A stretch of 64,000 nt of DNA from Ischnura elegans. Its lineage: Eukaryota > Arthropoda > Insecta > Odonata > Coenagrionidae. Made by a program: the position numbers and the translations under genes. A model generated the notes under the pieces. That model made no database searches, had not been told where the DNA came from, and was given only the letters and a program-made list of their open reading frames with translations. Shown here one piece after another: positions 43,562 through 55,035 of this stretch (positions are counted from its first letter, which is position 1; the number at the start of each line of letters is the position of its first letter). The stretch lies in contig NC_060246.1 of NCBI RefSeq assembly GCF_921293095.1, positions 134,974,198 through 135,038,197 on the forward strand, written 5' to 3'.

Positions 43562-45974
43562 TCTCTGAGTGAGTTTCATACACAGCATCCAAAACTATTT
43601 CAAATATTTACATGTCTTAAGATGCACAATAATCACACCACAATTGGTGTCATATTGAACAGCTAATTCTTTCTGCTATAGCTTTTAGCTTCCTGTCAGT
43701 GATAAAAGAAACCATAAATACCACCAGCACAGCTTTAAGTTTCCCTTTTTAAATAATTGTGCTGTCATATCAAAAACATCTAACAGGCATAGTAATCAAT
43801 TATTGGCTATAGAAAATTGTTAATTGTATGTATTCAAACAATAATTTTCTATGGTTAAACATGTGATAAGTGTAAGTTTTCACAAATTTCCAAAATCTGC
43901 ACATTCATTGATACATGCATATTAAAAATGGAGTGAAATTGTTCAGTGAGTTTCCAAAAGTTCTAGACGTGGTGCACTTATATCCATGGTATGTCAAATG
44001 TTTTATTTTTACTGCTAAAATTGATTAATAACCACAAATCGTAATCTGTTAACATATTATGTCTACTACCACCAAAACATTGTTACAGAAATAACTTTAG
44101 TGGACTACGTAAATAAAATATGACCTTAACTTCCTTCTTTCAGTTTGGAAATAAATGAATTATGTACTTGGTAAATAAGCATTAAAATAAAATTATACAA
44201 ATCTGACAAGACAACATTGATCTGATAGACATTCACAAAAACATCATCACAAAATATATTCATTGATGCATTATTTACAGATGCAATTGATAGTAAAATT
44301 TATCAACATTCTAATTTCCTCATGCATTCCGAATAAATACCAATAGCATTTGCCAAAATTATATGAAATGAAAAACATTTTTATGCCCATATCAAAAATT
44401 AAAATACCATCAATAATGTAAGGGATTATTAATGAACTTACTTTTGTGAGTGGCTTTAACACTTAAAAGACAAAGTACATATGTACTATGTTAATTCATG
44501 TGTAGCTTGTAGCTAGGAATTTTCCCTACATTGATACGATTACATGGTAAAATATACTAAGTCACAATTCACCTATTTAATTTCTTCACTCTTTCCTTTC
44601 ATGGGTCAAAATTTTTATTTATTCATTCGCATTACAAAATATTCATGGGTCCTCATCTATTATGAGCAAGTTCAATACTTGCTTCCCATGTATCAACCTT
44701 GAGCTAATAGGTACCTTCATCTCCCTCCAAGTGGTACACAATTCCTCACTGGGTCTCTAACATTGAAACTCCTTAGGAGCTCTTACGATCTTCATGAATC
44801 AAACTACATAATTTATCAACATATTCAAAAGATGTAGCCCACTTAGTTTTATAGCTCCGGGTATATAGTATGCCCCTCACCAGAATACCATGATGGCATA
44901 AAAGAATGATTTTTTGTAAGGAGTGGCCACTTGAAATTTCCTCGAAATTGCAAAAACATAATATTCTTGAGAAAATTATAATTAAACAACAAAATTGTTC
45001 AATAAAGAACCAAGAGCCCGATTGTTTCGTAAATGTGCAGTTCTCTAGATACTGACTTACTCCATGGAATGAATTTCCTTCTCTTTAAACTACTGCACCC
45101 AAATTTTCAATTATACTTCTCAGTAAGAATTTATTATGTTTCAGGAAATTCTAGGGCATTTGACAAAAACATCTCAGGATATTAAGCAACTTTCTTATAA
45201 TAATGGACCCCACAACTGGATATAACACTTATAGTACAGTAACTTGGGTTAAGATATTAACAAGTAACCTCAACTTCAAAAGAAGTTGTTATATTTCCTT
45301 GAAGTAATGACAACATGGTCTTCCTTACTATTAATTACTGTTCAGAGAGAAAACATCACCTAGAAGCAAACTTCAAAACAGGAGAAAAATGAATCCTTTT
45401 TCACAAAGGGTTTATAGAAATCTAATGGAAGACGATATCTATGAAAGATGAAGAGTTTAAAGCTAACAAAAATCACTATTTTCTTAAACAGGTTTGTTAC
45501 AGAGAAAATTTTACCGAGAACTGACTCAACTGAAGGAATATTCAATAAAAATGGCCTTGCCCAAATTTTGTATGACACTACTGTAACAAAATGTAATAGT
45601 CGTTAGAAAATAGGGAACTTCAAATTGAGAGACCCTGGAGAATTCACAAAACCATTAAAATATTAATCGAGATAAAATTGGTTCCTGGCAGAGAAAAATA
45701 TATCAAAAGCTGTTAGATATGGAAATACAAATACCAAATCTCAAATCCTCCAAGCATCTCACTAAGAGAATGGGTGTTAAAATAGGGTAAAAGACAAAAA
45801 ATGACTGATTGTCTCATTTAAATCCCAGAAAAAACTTAATACCATGCCTATACGAACAAGATAACTCAAAAATCTGCATGATGAATTACATACACTGGAT
45901 AATTCAGAAAATGCTTACACACAAACAAGGCACAAAAATTAACTTATCACACAGATGACAATGCATCATTTACC

Positions 45975-46475
45975 CTATATCATCACACCTCCTTCCTTCT
46001 GTCTCCTTCTCCGCTCAATACCAGGCATCAAGCCCCACATCCCAGCTCCAGCCACAAGGAATAAACCAAGCGTAGAGATAATGGGAGCATATGCTGCAGG
46101 TCCTGGGGGCGCTGACACATCCACAACGGATGTTGTCGGAGAAATGGTTGGCTCCACAGATGGTGGGTCTGAAGGAATTTTAGACAATGCTAAACCACAG
46201 AGTGGAGGGCCAGCCAGCTGCAGGATGCCATTGGCGAGAAGTGACAGGCCAAATGAAGATGCCAATCTCTCTGGCCCAAGCATGTCACTGAACAGAGCAG
46301 CAGTCACTCCGACATAGGCACCGGAGGCAAGGCCAAACACTGCGCAGGCGGCAGCCAATTGCAGGTAGGCAGAGGATGATATGTGTGTAGTCTCAGCTTC
46401 CTCATCATCATATTGCTTGTCATCACGTGCACTCTTATACGAAGTGGCACTCTTGGAAGTGGAAGCATTACTCGG
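45975..46475 (-). CDS. Gene B (SLC16/MCT-like transporter), last exon: TM10-TM12 and stop
   Basis: Acceptor CATGTTTCAG, entry in phase 0, stop at 45977-45975. About 36 hydrophilic residues (PSNASTSKSATSYKS, then acidic DDKQYDDEEAE) precede TM10 (YLQLAAACAVFGLASGAYVG, then VTAALFSDMLGPERLASSFG). TM11 follows (LSLLANGILQLAGPPLCGLA). A Ser/Thr/Pro-rich outer loop of about 35 residues (SDPPSVEPTISPTTS) separates it from TM12 (IISTLGLFLVAGAGMWGL) and a short basic tail (ERRRRQKEGG). FG--SGAYV----ALFSDMLG-E-L-SSFGL is the SLC16 TM10-TM11 signature. An N-glycosylation sequon (NAS) lies at the start, in what should be the outer loop. Confidence 0.94.
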   Translation of the reverse strand, partial: PSNASTSKSATSYKSARDDKQYDDEEAETTHISSSAYLQLAAACAVFGLASGAYVGVTAALFSDMLGPERLASSFGLSLLANGILQLAGPPLCGLALSKIPSDPPSVEPTISPTTSVVDVSAPPGPAAYAPIISTLGLFLVAGAGMWGLMPGIERRRRQKEGGVMI

Positions 46476-48599
46476 CTGAAACATGGATGTTTAGAGTGAG
46501 AATAAAATACTTGTGCATCTCAAAGGATAAGTTGGATATTTAAGTAAATAAATGCAAAAATATGTGCAAATTTTGAAATGAAATAGATAAAGAAATTGCA
46601 ATGATTAAATAATGTATTTCAATGAAATTCATAATCACTAGAGTTGAATGTACATCTTTACTGTGGGTCCTGCTTAACATTTTCCATAGTTTCAGAAAAA
46701 TGTGATTCAAAGTAATATGACATCGAACAAAATCTTGCATAAACCCAATACAAAATAGTGAAAAAATTATGATATCACCCAAGTCATAAGATAATTTTTT
46801 GTGTTCCTTTTCTTGGACATTTTCATATGCAGCACACTCCCGACTATCCGGGCTAATGATGGGGAGAGACCGCATGAATAATCGGAAAACATGGATAAAC
46901 CAAACTTTCACTTTAATGTCTTGCAATGTTCATAATTTTCGTAAGACAAACACTATATTATTATTTGTGCAGTCATTCTGTTATATTAGAGTGCTTCCCA
47001 GACTCATTGAGAGCTTTCTTTGCCAGTTTGCGATCTTTTAACGGCGATAACATGGTTGTGCTCGTATTATTGATGCTCCATGTAAGGCCTGGTTTTGAAA
47101 ACCACACATCTGTGGCTTTGTGATCACGGATACAGAAAAGTGGTTTGCAAGAATACTTCAAAACCACAGTTTGATGTCGGAACCCACACTCTCAGGCACC
47201 AAGCCTCGTAGTCACCTCTTGCACAAGTTGCCCAGGTGGTAACTGTTGCGGGACGTGATCACGGAGTGCGGTCGTGCGATGCGTGGCTTGGAAAACAGGA
47301 AAACGGTGCTCCCTTATAAGCAGCTAGTGCACGATCGCTTCTGTTTAACGAAGGGGATTCTAATGGAAATAATAAGCCCAGTAAGTGAAATTCCGGTGAT
47401 TTTGCGTCTGATTTTATTATTTTTATTTTTATAAAGATCGCGGACAATATTGAGCGAGAGTGAAAATCACGCACGGATAATCCGCAACACGGATATACTG
47501 CAGCCGGATAATCTGCTGTATTTTCAAAATAATCCGCTAACTTGGTCATCAGGGATAATGTAATATGAAACCCAATGCTAAAGTTTGAGTTCAACCCTCC
47601 TCATATGATAGTCATTGCCTAATGGGAGAACATTGATAAGGACATTTTTAACTCTGAAAACCATGAAAACAAAACGATTAATTAGGTAAATGGTGACTAG
47701 ACAAAACATGAAGCAAAACGATAGCTAGAGCTGTTGTTTTTGCAGTTCTTAAAGCTACATCACCACAACAATACCTGACCATGGAAGGAAAAAATGAACA
47801 AATAATTCCTGGTACAGAATTTTTGCTGTAAAAATTTCTGAGTGGATAAAAAGGAAGCAAATAATATGAGAAATTTCATAGCTGTTGTTTGAGCATTCAT
47901 TCTCTTGAATCATCTCCAAGTGCATCAATCATTGTTGAGGGTAGGCAAGGCAGGAGTTGAACAATACAAGGTAGTTGATGCTCTTATAGCACCCAAGTGT
48001 AAAAGAATGGATGAACAGGCACTGCACCGCTTATAAAGACCCTAGAGTGCCCCAGAAAGAAGGAAGGAAAGGTCACTCACTTCACCTTCACCCCTCCTCT
48101 CCCTCCTAATTCTTGCGGGGCTCTTCTATCATCCAAGAGAATTTTTGTGACTTTACAGTGCAAATGGAAATTCAATTTGTCGTCACCATTATTTTTCACT
48201 AGCACTATCATTTTAGAGGCAGAAAACTCTTATCAACATCTATGCATCAAATACAGAGGCCCTCAAATTCAAGTGCTCCAGTTGTTGTTGCATCTTTGGG
48301 AGGAAACAATAACATGAGGATTTGAATTATTTTGCAACTGTGGCAAAAATAAGCTTCTACACTAAAAAATTGAAATTCATCAAATTTTAAAGATTTCAAT
48401 AAAAATTTTAAGAGAAAGTGTATTGATGAAAAATGATATTCTGCAGTCAATATCCTAATTTATCACACTTCTTGCACTTAATTATCCATTAGGTTTTGAT
48501 TTCACAGACTTTGATTTTACACAAAGCCCATACATATTTGGTTGTATCCAAATGGTTAATATCAGGATGTTACTGCACAATGTGTTTAGAAATTTTTAC
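46476..48599 (-). other. Intron of gene B
   Basis: 2.1-kb GT-AG intron separating the cassette-like exon from the last exon. It contains a pogo-like remnant (46831-47517). Nothing else was recognised. Confidence 0.75.
46831..47517. mobile_element. Possible pogo/Tigger-like remnant
   Basis: The left side reads CAGCACACTCCCGACTATCC, and the right side, reverse complemented, reads CAGCAGATTATCCGGC. Repeated ATTATCCG/CGGATAATCCG words near both ends are typical of pogo-like termini. A TA follows the right end, but the left flank is TATG, so the duplication is not exact. No transposase could be read. Confidence 0.4.
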
Positions 48600-48911
48600 C
48601 TGTGAGAAATTTTTTCCTTCATCTATGCTGTTAATGTTATTCCCCACACTGGTTGGATGTACTTCTCGTGAGGGCCGCAATCTTGTGGAAGAATTATTCA
48701 TAGCACCATCAAAAAGAGTCAGCGGTGATGGACTAAACACCTCTGTTTCATGTTCAACAAGAGAGGGATCAGTGGTCATCATTTCTCTGCCTAAACCAGG
48801 CAGAGATGAAGGAAGGATTAAATCACTAGCTGAGCCACTTATTGGAGGTAGACTTGACATTAAGGCTTGAGATGAGGGTGCGTGAGACAGGGTTCCATCC
48901 TGATACATGCT
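48600..48911 (-). CDS. Gene B, symmetric exon encoding most of an inserted TM9-TM10 outer loop
   Basis: Acceptor TTCTTCATTTCAG and donor CACAG|GTAAAA. Exactly 312 nt, phase 0 on both sides, so skipping would keep the frame. It encodes 104 hydrophilic residues with no membrane segment (starts SMYQDGTLSHAPSSQALMSS, contains AMNNSSTRLRPSREVHP, ends GKNFSQ). Sequons NNS, NSS and NFS are present. It sits between TM9 (previous exon, ending PALW) and TM10 (next exon). In typical SLC16 proteins these are joined by only a few residues, and by family topology this loop is extracellular. Confidence 0.88.
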
Positions 48912-49508
48912 CTGAAATGAAGAATGAGAGCTTGATTATTTTTTTTAATTAATGGTGAAACATAATTGAAAGAATTTAGTACACCAGGCATACAAAAAAA
49001 CTGTCAGGGAAGGCACAAGCTAAAAAATGTATGTAAGCCCCAGTAATCATGAAGTTGCCATTTTTAACCTGGCAAAGGTGTAATCCAGAAATTATAAAGG
49101 ATGATTTTTTTTATCACCGCAGATTTCTGAAGAAAAGTGGGGTTTCACTAACAATAAGAAGGATGTGCCTTCACTATTGCACAACAAGTTATATTCATTA
49201 TGGAAAGGAGTTATCAGTTAATGCTTTAAATTTAATATTTGATCAGTTAATTAAAAATAAATTTAAGAAACTTGTCCCGTATAATTTATCGTTATTAAAA
49301 ATTCATTATAATCCTCTTTGTATTGCAAAGGATTTTTTTCCCAAGTGGATTCCCAAGCCCTTTTTAGAGGTTGTCAAAGATTCATTGCAAGGGCACTTTT
49401 CAAATGAGGCTTATACAGCAAAAATTGTCTTTTACTCAACAAAGCTAATGAGATTGCACAATACAAAATAAAACCAGAAGCACAATCAATGAACAATAAA
49501 TTGCTTAC
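48912..49508 (-). other. Intron of gene B
   Basis: 597-bp GT-AG intron, AT-rich. A 140-codon open frame on the + strand (49049-49471) crosses it. It shows no domain pattern and is judged a chance frame. Confidence 0.8.
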
Positions 49509-49868
49509 CCAAAGAGCAGGTCCAGTGGCAAAAAATGGTAGCAATGCCAGAACAGCTCCAGAAATGGCTAATCCACCTACATAATACCAACGCCGGGGCA
49601 TGAACCTTAAATCTGAAAGAGCAGCTCCTCCAACCCGTCCAATCAGATCAGTTGCTGCTACAACACTGAGTAGCAGAGAGGCATCAGAGGAACTAAAACC
49701 AAGGGATGATGCCCATGCAGGCAGTAGAATAGTGAAGTTTGTATAGCCAATAGCAGACGTGGAATTAGACAGCAGCAGTATAAGATATATGCTGTCAGAG
49801 AGGAGGGATAAATCAAAAAGTTTTTTGTTAGGAACATTTTGTTGCTGCCTTTTTGGTCTCTTCTTAGC
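49509..49868 (-). CDS. Gene B, exon with TM7-TM9
   Basis: Acceptor CTATTTTTCAG and donor TTTGG|GTAAGC, phase 0 at both ends, 120 codons. A basic start (AKKRPKRQQQ) closes the cytosolic loop. Then come TM7 (IYLILLLSNSTSAIGYTNF, ending LLPAWASSLGF), TM8 (SDASLLLSVVAATDLIGRVG, then GAALSDL), a short cytosolic turn RFMPRRW, and TM9 (YYVGGLAISGAVLALLPFFA). LPAWA-SLG and LLS--A--DLIGR--G-ALSD are canonical SLC16 motifs. Known family role: plasma-membrane carriage of monocarboxylates or other small solutes. The substrate is not inferable. Confidence 0.95.
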
Positions 49869-50357
49869 CTGAAAAATAGAAATAACCAAAAATATAAGAC
49901 AAGATATGTTAAAAAATAGGAAAGAGGGTAGATTTTTAGAGGAACTTTATAATGAGGTGCAATCAAACATTGTGTAACAATGAGATGTAAACGAAGCACT
50001 TACTGACCACTGTCTTAAATACCAACGGGCCCCCAAGTCAATGAGTTGTAAATATATAATGAGTCATAAAAATATGTAAATACATGTAAATATATTAGTG
50101 TGTAAATATAGCTTACTATGATTCACACTAAAGTGCAAGCTTAATTACAGGTACTGATGAAATCTAAAAATCTTAGATGCTTGGATTGACAAAGGGATGG
50201 AGGAGTTGGGAACTAGTTGAATTTTCTGCATTTTGCTGAAGCTCAGAGAGATTATTTCAAGATTACCTAGATATCAGCTAGAGAAAATGGTCCAGCCTTG
50301 ATACTAATATTTTTTCAATTGAATGAAAGAGATTATCATGAATAGATGTGAACTTAC
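49869..50357 (-). other. Intron of gene B
   Basis: 489-bp GT-AG intron with donor TCG|GTAAGT and acceptor TTTTTCAG. Nothing else recognised. Confidence 0.85.
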
Positions 50358-51493
50358 CGACTTTGAGTCCTTCACTTTCTTCTTGGATTTACTTTTCCCA
50401 GTTGGTTTTTCAGTAATATCTGATAAATCAACAATATTTCCATTGTCCTCCTTTCTGACAAATTGCCCTGGAAGAAGACAGTTTTTCTCCTTCTCATCCT
50501 TGGAATCAGCCACTGCTTTTGGATAGCAGTCATCTTTTCTGGGAATTTCCAAGTTGGAACTCCATTCTTGAGCTTGCAGAGAGTCATGGGATAATGCAAG
50601 CCCATTCATTTCACTCCCTCCAACAGGGGTGCAGTTTGGAGTGTAGCACTGTTGACAGTTGAGGCATCTCCTTGGCACATCCACATTGTTGCTCGGGATC
50701 TTCATATCCTTGGCACTGATGAATGAAGCGACGGATATCTTCCTCTCCTCAGGTTGGTTCCTCTGCTTACGGTCCAAGGAGTGGTGGTTCGAAACCCTTT
50801 CCAAAGCGGGCAGATTCTTTCCCGAGAGCTGCCTGCTGCCCATCTTAGGGCTAGGGGGCTTCTCTGAACTCTGCCTGCAAATGCAATTGCATGGCTTGGC
50901 CTTTTGCTCACTGCTTGTGCTTGTGTGACCCAGTAGGTTTGATCTGATCCTTTCCCATAGCCCTCCATCCAAGCCCACGGACTTGAGCGTGAAGGTCGAT
51001 GCTGCCAAAACGGATACGCTCCCTTCCGTCTGCAGGGCAGCCAACGCACTTCCGTGGTGTATTGAGCTCACGAATCGAAAACTGGAGGATGAGGCGGAGA
51101 GGGCAGAAGGGAATGTGCCCATTGGAGCAGGGGCTGGGGCGGCCGATGCAGATGTATAGGAAGCAGCGGACAGACTTCGAGGGAGAGCCGGCTGTTTTGG
51201 AGAAAGGTGATGCAAGTGAGATTGAGTGGATCCCATCATAGCGGTAGAGTCAGCCCTCGATTGAGACTGATGCTGGGAGTTTTCACGTTGGAAGAGTTTG
51301 GTGTTAGCCTTGCTTCCATTTTCAGTTCCCTCTTCATCTTCCACCTCCTCTGGTACACTTTCAGCAAATCCGTGGCTGGTTTTTCGCTGACGACTCCCAG
51401 CCCGCCATTCCTTCCTCACAATTAGTTCACCTTCTGGAGCTTTAACAGGCCCTTCCACCTCCTGTGAAGGCTCCGTCTTTTTCAGCTGATCAG
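50358..51493 (-). CDS. Gene B, large central-loop exon
   Basis: 1,136 nt with acceptor TTTCTTGCAG and donor GTAAGT. It enters in phase 1 and leaves in phase 0. It encodes 378 hydrophilic residues, Ser/Pro/Ala-rich in the middle (for example SAASYTSASAAPAPAPMGTF). There is a Cys pair in KPCNCICRQ and a Cys cluster RRCLNCQQCYTPNCTP near the last third. It ends in a Lys-rich stretch (GKSKSKKKVKDSKS). There is no membrane segment. By family topology this is the cytosolic loop between TM6 and TM7, which is much longer here than the usual tens of residues to about a hundred. Antisense and alternative frames over it are shadows. Confidence 0.9.
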
Positions 51494-51946
51494 CTGCAAG
51501 AAAAAAACCACTCTCATTAAAAATTGAATTTGAGTGCAAACTAAAACTATGCTTTCACCCTAAATAACCAACAAAAATTTTTGCTTACATTATGTGTAAT
51601 TACAGAAATGAGCTATTGGTCAAATGATTTTATGCAAATTACAACAAGTTGTGTGAATAATTATTTTAAGCTTTATGTCATTCATTGAATAAGAAATGCA
51701 TTGTCTAAAAGTGCTTCATGGATCTCCTTTCTCCAGCATTCTGAGTTTTATAATTCTACCCCATTATTCATTATTCTTCATCAATTACAATACATCACTT
51801 CCTTCACACCTTGAATTGTATTCAAAGAGAAATAAAGAGAAAGCCACCAAAGTCATCTTACATCAAATTGACATCCCTTATCAGGGAGAGAAAATAGGCA
51901 CGAATGGAATGGAATGTCATGCAGTCCGTTTTCAGAGCTATTTTAC
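51494..51946 (-). other. Intron of gene B
   Basis: 453-bp GT-AG intron, AT-rich, nothing recognised. Confidence 0.85.
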
Positions 51947-52241
51947 CTCGGATGATGTTGTTGTGGAACGCAACCTCTTCCTCCTCATCCACTTCCACAA
52001 GTGGTCGCTCATCCACGGGAGAGAAACTCCTTCTCCTGCGCCTGTGTATCGATGCTTGCTGCTGCACTGTAGATGGTTTCTTGCGAGCATCACCTCCAAT
52101 ATCACCTTGCACTTCCTCTTCATCTCCTGGTGACTTGCCCACGTACCAAAATACTTTTCTTTGCCCAGGAATAGGGACAGCCTCTGATCTTGGCAGCAAT
52201 GCTGTCTGAGCAACATCATCCCCATCCTCTTGATCACCACT
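51947..52241 (-). CDS. Gene B, central-loop exon
   Basis: Acceptor ATTGTTTACAG and donor CCGAG|GTAAAA. It enters in phase 0 and leaves in phase 1. It encodes 98 residues, mostly charged: acidic SGDQEDGDDV at the start, then KVFWYVGKSPGDEEEVQGDI, a polybasic HRRRRRSFSP, and acidic EVDEEEEV. The RRRRRSFSP segment is a likely phosphorylation or membrane-apposed site. Part of the cytosolic TM6-TM7 loop. Confidence 0.88.
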
Positions 52242-52708
52242 CTGTAAACAATTAAAATCATTATAGCATTTAGCATCTATTATAGTTAATGAGCTGAGAT
52301 TCCTTTAGTATTTCTACCTCAATATAATGGTGGAAAAAAAGTATAATACAGAAAGCAAACTTTCTGAATTAATAGGCAAGGAATTTACTTTCAATTAAAA
52401 AGAAAACATGATATCAAATACCCTGCCATATTTAATTAATAACGATCAAATCATAGTAAAACCAAATGATCAAATTGCATGTTACTTGAAAATATCACTT
52501 TCAAAGATTTTTAAAAACCAATGAATTTTTACTTGACTGAATAAAAAACTTTTGGAGCTGTGTTTCTTACACAGAGTTTGATACAAAATATTTTTTCATT
52601 CATTGCAAAGCCTCTTCCATCAAAAAGATTTTTAGGAAAACATTTTGAGCAACTGGGGCACAACTTCAACTTATCAAATTTTATTTACAAATCAGGTGAT
52701 AATCTTAC
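52242..52708 (-). other. Intron of gene B
   Basis: 467-bp GT-AG intron, AT-rich, nothing recognised. Confidence 0.85.
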
Positions 52709-52850
52709 CTTTGCTTTAGACCCTTTGGCTCCTTCAACAGCCAAAATGTCTTTCCGTCTGACACGTTTCATATGCCTTTCCACTGGATGATAGAACATTG
52801 CCCCAACCCATACATTGAAAGTTATTCCACCCATTAGAAGGACAGCCCCT
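52709..52850 (-). CDS. Gene B, exon with TM6 and start of central loop
   Basis: Acceptor TTTTTTACAG and donor AAAG|GTAAGA. It enters in phase 2 (completing an Arg codon) and leaves in phase 0. It encodes TM6 (GAVLLMGGITFNVWVGAMFY) followed by HPVERHMKRVRRKDIL. In SLC16 proteins TM6 ends with a similar short Pro/Arg motif at the membrane face, so the cytosolic loop starts here. Confidence 0.93.
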
Positions 52851-53222
52851 CTGTAAAAAATGACAGCATAAATACTCCTAGTGAATTTCTTCTCATTAAT
52901 CAACTATTCCTTATAAAAAACAGAAGAGGTCGGATAACTTCTGCATTTAGTTTTGCATGATTAGAAAAAAAAATCATGATCAAATACAGACAGTAATAAT
53001 TGATCACATGTCAAAATTTATTTTGACCCTTCATATTGTACCTGGTGCCAACCAGAACAAGGGATATGTGCTAATAATGCCACAGGCCAACCCATTAAAA
53101 TTCAACACATTCTCATTACATTTTCATAAAAATTTCTAATTTCAAGTAAAATAACAAAAAAATAGTCAGAAATGAACAGGCATTCATTGCCTGTACCATG
53201 TAAAAGAGGCTGTCAGTAAGGA

Positions 53223-54598
53223 CCCTAGTAGAAAAAAGTGTGTTCATTCAGTGTTCTTTTTATGTTCATTTAATGTTCAAATTGTGTTCCTTCTATGTTC
53301 ACCGAATGTTCACTTTATGTTCTTTTTATGTGTTTTGTGACAGAAAGAACATAAAAAGAACACAAAATGAACACTCGTCTGTGAACATAAAAAGAACACA
53401 AAATGAACACTCGTCTGTGAACATAAAAAGAACATAATTTGAACACAAAATGAACACTTTTTTGAACATCAAAAGAACACAAAATGAACATAAAAAGAAC
53501 ATTTTGCTGAACAGCAAAGAAAAAGCTTTCACGGAAGTCCCATCATTACCATGAACACTTTCACATCTTTGTGAGTCAGATGTCAGTGTTTGGATGAGTT
53601 TCAAATCATTTTATTTCCAGCTTTTTTTTTATTAGAAACGAACATATTCGTAGAAGCCAAATGCTCAGGCCTTATCCCTGTTTAGTATCCAATAAAGTAC
53701 ATATTGAGAGTGTTTTCAGGTGTTCCTTGATTGCATTCTCGGATCGTTCAATGTCCATTTTTTGATGATATGCCTTCATTTTGGGATAATTTTTCCGGAA
53801 ATTCATTATTTTAAATTTCTAGAAATATTATGGAAAACTGCTAAAAAATACAGTTTTGTGGATTTCAAGATGGCGAAATTCAAACTCATTTTTGGTAGAC
53901 AAAGTCTCCAAAATCATCTGTATTACTTGTTTTATGTAAAGCTACTTGTCATGACACATGAACTGCAGTTATCCACAATCACCTCCAAGGAATGAGAATT
54001 TTTATACTGGTTTATTTTAAAGAACAACAAAGAAAAATGTTCATTTTGTGTTCAACATAGTGAACATAAAATGAACATATAAAAAAATGTTCAATTTGTG
54101 TTCACCATGGTGAACATAAAATGAACACAAAGTGAACATAAAATGAACACATAAAAAAATGTTCATATTGTGTTCACCATGGTGAACATAAAATGAACTC
54201 AAAGGGAACACAAAATGAACATAAAGAAAAATGTTCATTTTGTGTTCAACATAGTGAACATAAAATGAACATATAAAAAAATGTTCAATTTGTGTTCACC
54301 ATGGTGAACATAAAATGAACACAAAGTGAACATAAAATGAACGCATAAAAAAATGTTCATATTGTGTTCACCATGGTGAACATTAAATGAACTCAAAGGG
54401 AACACAAAATGAACATAAAGAAAAATGTTCATTTTGTGTTCACTGAGATGAACATAAAAAGAACATAAATTGAACATCAAAAGAACACACCAAGAAATTG
54501 GTGAACATAAAAGAACACCAAAAGAACATCAAAAGAACACTTGAACACTGAATGAACATATAAAGAACACCAAAAGAACACATTTTTTTCTACTAGGG
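53223..54598. mobile_element. Inverted-repeat element built from TGTTC/GAACA words
   Basis: 1,376 bp. The left end CCCTAGTAGAAAAAAGTGTG and the reverse complement of the right end CCCTAGTAGAAAAAAATGTG agree at 19 of 20 positions. GA flanks both sides (53221-53222, 54599-54600), a possible 2-bp duplication. Inside, TGTTC words fill 53240-53335, GAACA words fill 53345-53515, and both alternate in 54035-54590. Between them lies about 500 bp of ordinary AT-rich sequence. Several long antisense frames here are low-complexity products of the repeats. No transposase is present. I cannot assign a superfamily: the CCCTAG start recalls piggyBac, but the TTAA target is absent. Confidence 0.85.
54037..54424. 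repeat. Tandem duplication, period 194 bp, inside the TGTTC/GAACA element
   Basis: The unit at 54037-54230 is repeated at 54231-54424 with a handful of differences, followed by the start of a third unit. Each unit holds two copies of the 18-bp palindrome TGTTCACCATGGTGAACA (54099, 54171, 54293, 54365). Confidence 0.92.
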
Positions 54599-55035
54599 GA
54601 TTAATAAAGCATTTTTAATTCTGTTCTATTGCAAAAAAAAATATTTTCCTAATTTATATAAATGGTCACAGTCACAGGATATTATGAGGGTAATTCTTTT
54701 TTCAACCTCTGATCATTCACCAAAAGCACCATTCATGCCACATGTGGGTGCTACACGGATAGGGCAACTGCACGTCCTCTGCACCACACGCTCATAATTT
54801 GTTAGTTTAATGTTAGTGGCAATCTCATTAACTACACTGCCTCAATTGATTCTCCCGCCAAGTGTGCACTGAGGAGCAACAGTCAGAAAGCTCGCCAAAT
54901 GGCTGCAGCATTGACTTGTCTTGACCTTTATGCCGATAAAAGAGAATTTTAATGTTAATGCAATTTCTCGGTGTGAAGCATTATGTCCATTCCCATTCAA
55001 AACAAAAGAAGAAAGATGATGACTTTTGGAAGTGC

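Larger units (their letters stand above)
40983..45974. other. Spacer between the mariner cluster and the end of gene B
   Basis: AT-rich. Contains the nested short elements at 41283-41753 and 43403-43561. No supported gene. The 3' UTR of gene B must extend leftward from 45975 into it. I could not choose its polyadenylation site, and reverse-strand AATAAA words are not close to the stop. Confidence 0.65.

Noticed and set aside
49049-49471. 140-codon + strand frame in an intron of gene B
   Set aside because: AT-rich, no domain, overlaps intron only; most likely chance.
54041-54480. Repetitive antisense frames (FMFTLCSFYVHHGEH-like)
   Set aside because: They are read-outs of the TGTTC/GAACA repeats with no plausible protein.
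53240-54590. CRISPR-like array or steroid-receptor response elements
   Set aside because: The words are irregularly spaced with no conserved repeat/spacer structure, the genome is eukaryotic, and GAACA half-sites alone are not evidence of receptor binding in an arthropod.
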